A DNA stretch of 8,529 bases, taken from assembly GCA_019247135.1 (NCBI GenBank), contig JAFAPL010000810.1, positions 1-8,529 on the forward strand, written 5' to 3'. This DNA is from Chloroflexota bacterium. Lineage in GTDB: Bacteria; Chloroflexota; UBA6077; CF-72. The notes under the pieces were generated by a model. That model did no database searches. It was not told the DNA's origin and worked only from the letters and a program-made list of their open reading frames with translations. A program made the translations under genes and the position numbers. Numbering within the stretch: position 1 is the first letter of the stretch; every line of letters begins with the position of its first letter. Shown piece after piece: positions 5,879-8,529 of the stretch.

Positions 5879-8529
5879 ATGCGCCTGCAGTCGTTGCTGG
5901 CGGCTTTGCAGAACGACGACGGCTTTCAGCAGCTGCTCGCGATCGCAAGGCAGCCAAGTGCACAGGCCGCGCCGGTCCTGTCGGCGATCACGCCAGCCCG
6001 TCCGTTCGCGCTGGCAGCGCTCCACGCTGCCGTGCGTCGGCCGATGCTGCTCGTTGTCGGCCGACCTTCAGAGGCTCGCGGCTACGTCAACGAGCTGCGC
6101 GCATGGGCAGCGGATCCGGATTCGGTGCTGCTCTTTCCAGAAACGGACGCGCTGCCGTACGACCGTCTGCCCAACGAGCCGGACAAACTCGCCGAACGCC
6201 TGAGCACGTTGGAGCGGCTGGGCGTGGGCAATGGTGGGCCGGCGCCTCTCGTCGTGGCATCGGTGCGTGCCGCGATGGACCTGGTCCTGGACGCCGAGAC
6301 GTTCCAGTCCGCACACAAGCGCATCCAACGGGGTGACGTTCTGCCACCCGCGAATCTCGCGTCACAGTTGCTGCGGCTCGGATACGAGCCATCGCCGCTG
6401 GTCGATCAGCCGGGTCTGTTCAGCCGGCGCGGGGGCATCCTCGACGTCTTTCCGCCAGGCGGTTACCCGACGCGCATCGAGCTCTGGGGCGACGAGGTCG
6501 ACACCATCCGGCTGTTCGATGCCGCAACGCAGCTGTCCACCGAACAGCTCGAGGTGTGCTCGATCGGGCCGGCCCACGAGGTCCTCCCGCGGGCGCTCTC
6601 GTTCAGCTTCAACCTGGAGAGCGTGCGTCCGCAGTTTGTGGATACGTTCGCGCGAGACGTTCGAATCTTGCGGGAAGGCAATCACGCGTTTCCGGCGCTC
6701 GAGTTTTACCGAGGCTTTCTCGGGACAGCGACACTGCTGGAGTATTTGCCTTCCGATGGGCTGCTCGTGCTGGAAGAGCCCGACGCACTGAATCGGTCGG
6801 GCGAAGAGTTCGAAGAGCAGGTCGAGCAGCTGCACGCGGACTTGCTGGAGCGCGGCGAAGTGCCGCCCGGCCTGGCGCGGCCGTATCGACCCTGGCGCGA
6901 GCTCCTGCGTCGGGGCACCGCGCCAGCACTGCACATACGATTTGATCCCGACGCCGAGAGTCTTCCCTTTGAGCATGCGCCAAGGTACGGCGGTCGCCTC
7001 GATGGATTCCTCACGCAGGTTATCGACGATCCTCGAGCGAACGTCGTCATCGTCAGTCAGCAAGCGAGCCGACTCAGCGAACTCCTGCAGGAACAGGGAG
7101 TCAGCACAAATCCGCGCGAGAGCTTGCCACCGCAGCCAGCGGGTATCGAGCTGGTCAACGGCCTGCTCAAAGAGGGATGGGTTTCGCCGCGGCTGGGGCT
7201 TGCGCTGTTCACCGACAGCGAGATTTTCGGCTGGACGAAGCAGCGGCGCTCCGCGCCCACGCGGCGTCTGACGTCCGAGCGTGCCATGGCCGCGCGGGAG
7301 TCATTTATCGCCGACCTGCAATTGGGCGATCTCGTCGTCCACGTCGACCACGGCATCGCCCGCTACGGCGGGCTCGTTTCCACCCCGCTCGGCTCGGTGA
7401 TCGGCCAGGACTCGCAGCTGGAGCTGCCGGGCCACGCCGAGTTCCTGCTGCTGCACTATGCCGAAGGCGACAACCTGTACGTCCCCATCGCGCAGGCCGA
7501 TCGCGTAGGACGCTACGTCGGTGCAGGTGACGCCGATCCGTCACTGACCCGGCTCGGCACCGGCGAGTGGGTGCGCGCCAAGGCCAAGGTGCGGCGCTCC
7601 GTGCGCGATCTTGCCCAGGAGTTGATGGAGCTGTACGGAGCGCGATCCGCGCTCGAAGGGCATGCGTATCCATCTGATACGCCCTGGCAGCTGGAGCTCG
7701 AGGGCAGCTTCCCGTTCGAGGAGACTCCCGATCAGGTGCAGGCGATCGAGGATGTCAAGGTCGATATGGAGTCGCAGCGCCCGATGGACCGTCTGCTGGT
7801 TGGCGACGTCGGCTTCGGCAAGACCGAAGTGGCGTTACGAGCCGCGTTCAAGGCGGTACAGGACGGCCGCCAGGTCGCGGTGCTCGTACCGACCACGGTG
7901 CTCGCGCAGCAGCACTACAACACGTTCCGCGATCGGCTCGGCGCGTTCCCCGTCACGGTCGAGATGCTCTCGCGGTTCCGTTCGGACAAAGAGCAGCGTG
8001 ACATCATTGCCCGTCTGGCACGCGGCGCGGTGGACATCTGTATCGGCACGCACCGCCTGGTCCAGCGTGACGTCGAGTTCAAAAACCTCGGCCTCGTGAT
8101 CATCGACGAAGAGCAACGGTTTGGCGTAGCGCATAAGGAGCGCCTGAAGCAGCTTCGCCGCGAAGTCGACGTGCTGACACTCACCGCGACGCCGATTCCG
8201 CGCACTCTGCACATGGGTCTGGTTGGCGTGCGCGACATGAGCGTGCTCGAAACGGCGCCTGAGGCGCGTCTACCCGTGCGTACGTACGTGACCGAGTACG
8301 ACGACGGGCTCGTGCAAGAGGCGATCCTGCGCGAGATCGATCGCGGCGGTCAGGTCTACTTCGTCAACAACCGCGTTCAGGGGATCGAGACGATCGCCAA
8401 TCGGCTGCGGCGGTTGGTGCCTGAGGCGCGTATCGCCGTTGCGCACGGCCAGATGCCCGAAGACCAGCTCGAGCAGACCATGCTGGCATTCGCGGAGGGC
8501 GACTATGACGTCCTCGTGTGCACGACCAT
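5879..8529 (+). CDS. mfd: Transcription-repair coupling factor Mfd (3' truncated by window edge)
   Basis: Mfd is an ATP-driven translocase that releases RNA polymerase stalled at DNA lesions and recruits UvrA. The frame runs uninterrupted from ATG 5879 to the window end, with 883 codons visible of an expected 1100-1200. The UvrB-like module (about 1-330) shows [11 protein letters not shown] and [28 protein letters not shown] and KQRR lie just before the RNA-polymerase-interacting CarD-like domain, which starts near residue 480 ([19 protein letters not shown]). The RecG-like motor follows: FEETPDQ at 613-619, Walker A GDVGFGKT at 642-649, DEEQ at 743-746 and TATPIPRT at 769-776, then the start of the second motor lobe with VYFVNNRVQ and the final VCTT. 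The rest of lobe 2, the translocation motif and the C-terminal regulatory domain lie outside the window. Its start is 8 nt after pth with only a weak AAGAG before it. Confidence 0.96.
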   Translation, partial: MRLQSLLAALQNDDGFQQLLAIARQPSAQAAPVLSAITPARPFALAALHAAVRRPMLLVVGRPSEARGYVNELRAWAADPDSVLLFPETDALPYDRLPNEPDKLAERLSTLERLGVGNGGPAPLVVASVRAAMDLVLDAETFQSAHKRIQRGDVLPPANLASQLLRLGYEPSPLVDQPGLFSRRGGILDVFPPGGYPTRIELWGDEVDTIRLFDAATQLSTEQLEVCSIGPAHEVLPRALSFSFNLESVRPQFVDTFARDVRILREGNHAFPALEFYRGFLGTATLLEYLPSDGLLVLEEPDALNRSGEEFEEQVEQLHADLLERGEVPPGLARPYRPWRELLRRGTAPALHIRFDPDAESLPFEHAPRYGGRLDGFLTQVIDDPRANVVIVSQQASRLSELLQEQGVSTNPRESLPPQPAGIELVNGLLKEGWVSPRLGLALFTDSEIFGWTKQRRSAPTRRLTSERAMAARESFIADLQLGDLVVHVDHGIARYGGLVSTPLGSVIGQDSQLELPGHAEFLLLHYAEGDNLYVPIAQADRVGRYVGAGDADPSLTRLGTGEWVRAKAKVRRSVRDLAQELMELYGARSALEGHAYPSDTPWQLELEGSFPFEETPDQVQAIEDVKVDMESQRPMDRLLVGDVGFGKTEVALRAAFKAVQDGRQVAVLVPTTVLAQQHYNTFRDRLGAFPVTVEMLSRFRSDKEQRDIIARLARGAVDICIGTHRLVQRDVEFKNLGLVIIDEEQRFGVAHKERLKQLRREVDVLTLTATPIPRTLHMGLVGVRDMSVLETAPEARLPVRTYVTEYDDGLVQEAILREIDRGGQVYFVNNRVQGIETIANRLRRLVPEARIAVAHGQMPEDQLEQTMLAFAEGDYDVLVCTT

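Noticed and set aside
6362..7063. 233-codon antisense frame inside mfd
   Set aside because: mfd is continuous in frame with recognisable motifs on the plus strand across this region, so the antisense frame is a shadow.
1..8529. CRISPR arrays, tRNA genes, insertion sequences or direct repeats
   Set aside because: Reading both strands showed no regularly spaced repeats, cloverleaf-like segments, transposase motifs or flanking inverted repeats, and nearly all bases are explained by coding sequence.

Overview
The window is high-GC, densely coded bacterial DNA. Almost every base lies in a gene, and neighbouring genes overlap by a few bases. The gene content fits an uncultured or little-studied member of the Chloroflexota: a Uma2-family nuclease-like gene, pth directly followed by mfd, and exopolysaccharide genes with strongly G/C-ending codons. 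That placement is inference from gene content, because there is no rRNA or other phylogenetic marker here.

Bases 1-4175 are one tightly packed plus-strand transcription unit. It holds the tail of an unidentified gene, two family 2 glycosyltransferases, a polyprenyl-phosphate sugar-1-phosphate transferase of the WcaJ/WbaP architecture, a Uma2-family (DUF820) protein, and an 87-residue protein of unknown function. Neighbouring reading frames overlap by 37, 25, 4 and 1 nt, and the last pair abut with no gap, so translational coupling is likely throughout. The first three complete genes look like part of a surface-glycan assembly line: the phosphotransferase loads the first sugar on the lipid carrier and the two transferases extend it. 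No flippase, polymerase or export gene is in view. The last two genes have no obvious part in glycan synthesis and are the least explained piece of the window.

Bases 4176-4250 are a short gap between convergent genes with no convincing terminator. A PfkB-family sugar kinase, most like 2-keto-3-deoxygluconate kinase, occupies 4251-5222 on the minus strand. Its start codon is separated by only 9 nt from the divergent start of pth (peptidyl-tRNA hydrolase, 5232-5870). Eight bases after pth, mfd (transcription-repair coupling factor) begins at 5879. It runs off the window end still open, with 883 codons visible and all motifs in frame. pth and mfd are housekeeping genes for translation rescue and transcription-coupled repair, and probably share a transcript.

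I found no tRNA, rRNA, CRISPR array, insertion sequence or riboswitch. No wholly new system is evident. The best leads are the Uma2/87-residue pair joined to a glycan operon, and the compact kdgK/pth divergent start region with its five-codon mini-ORF.
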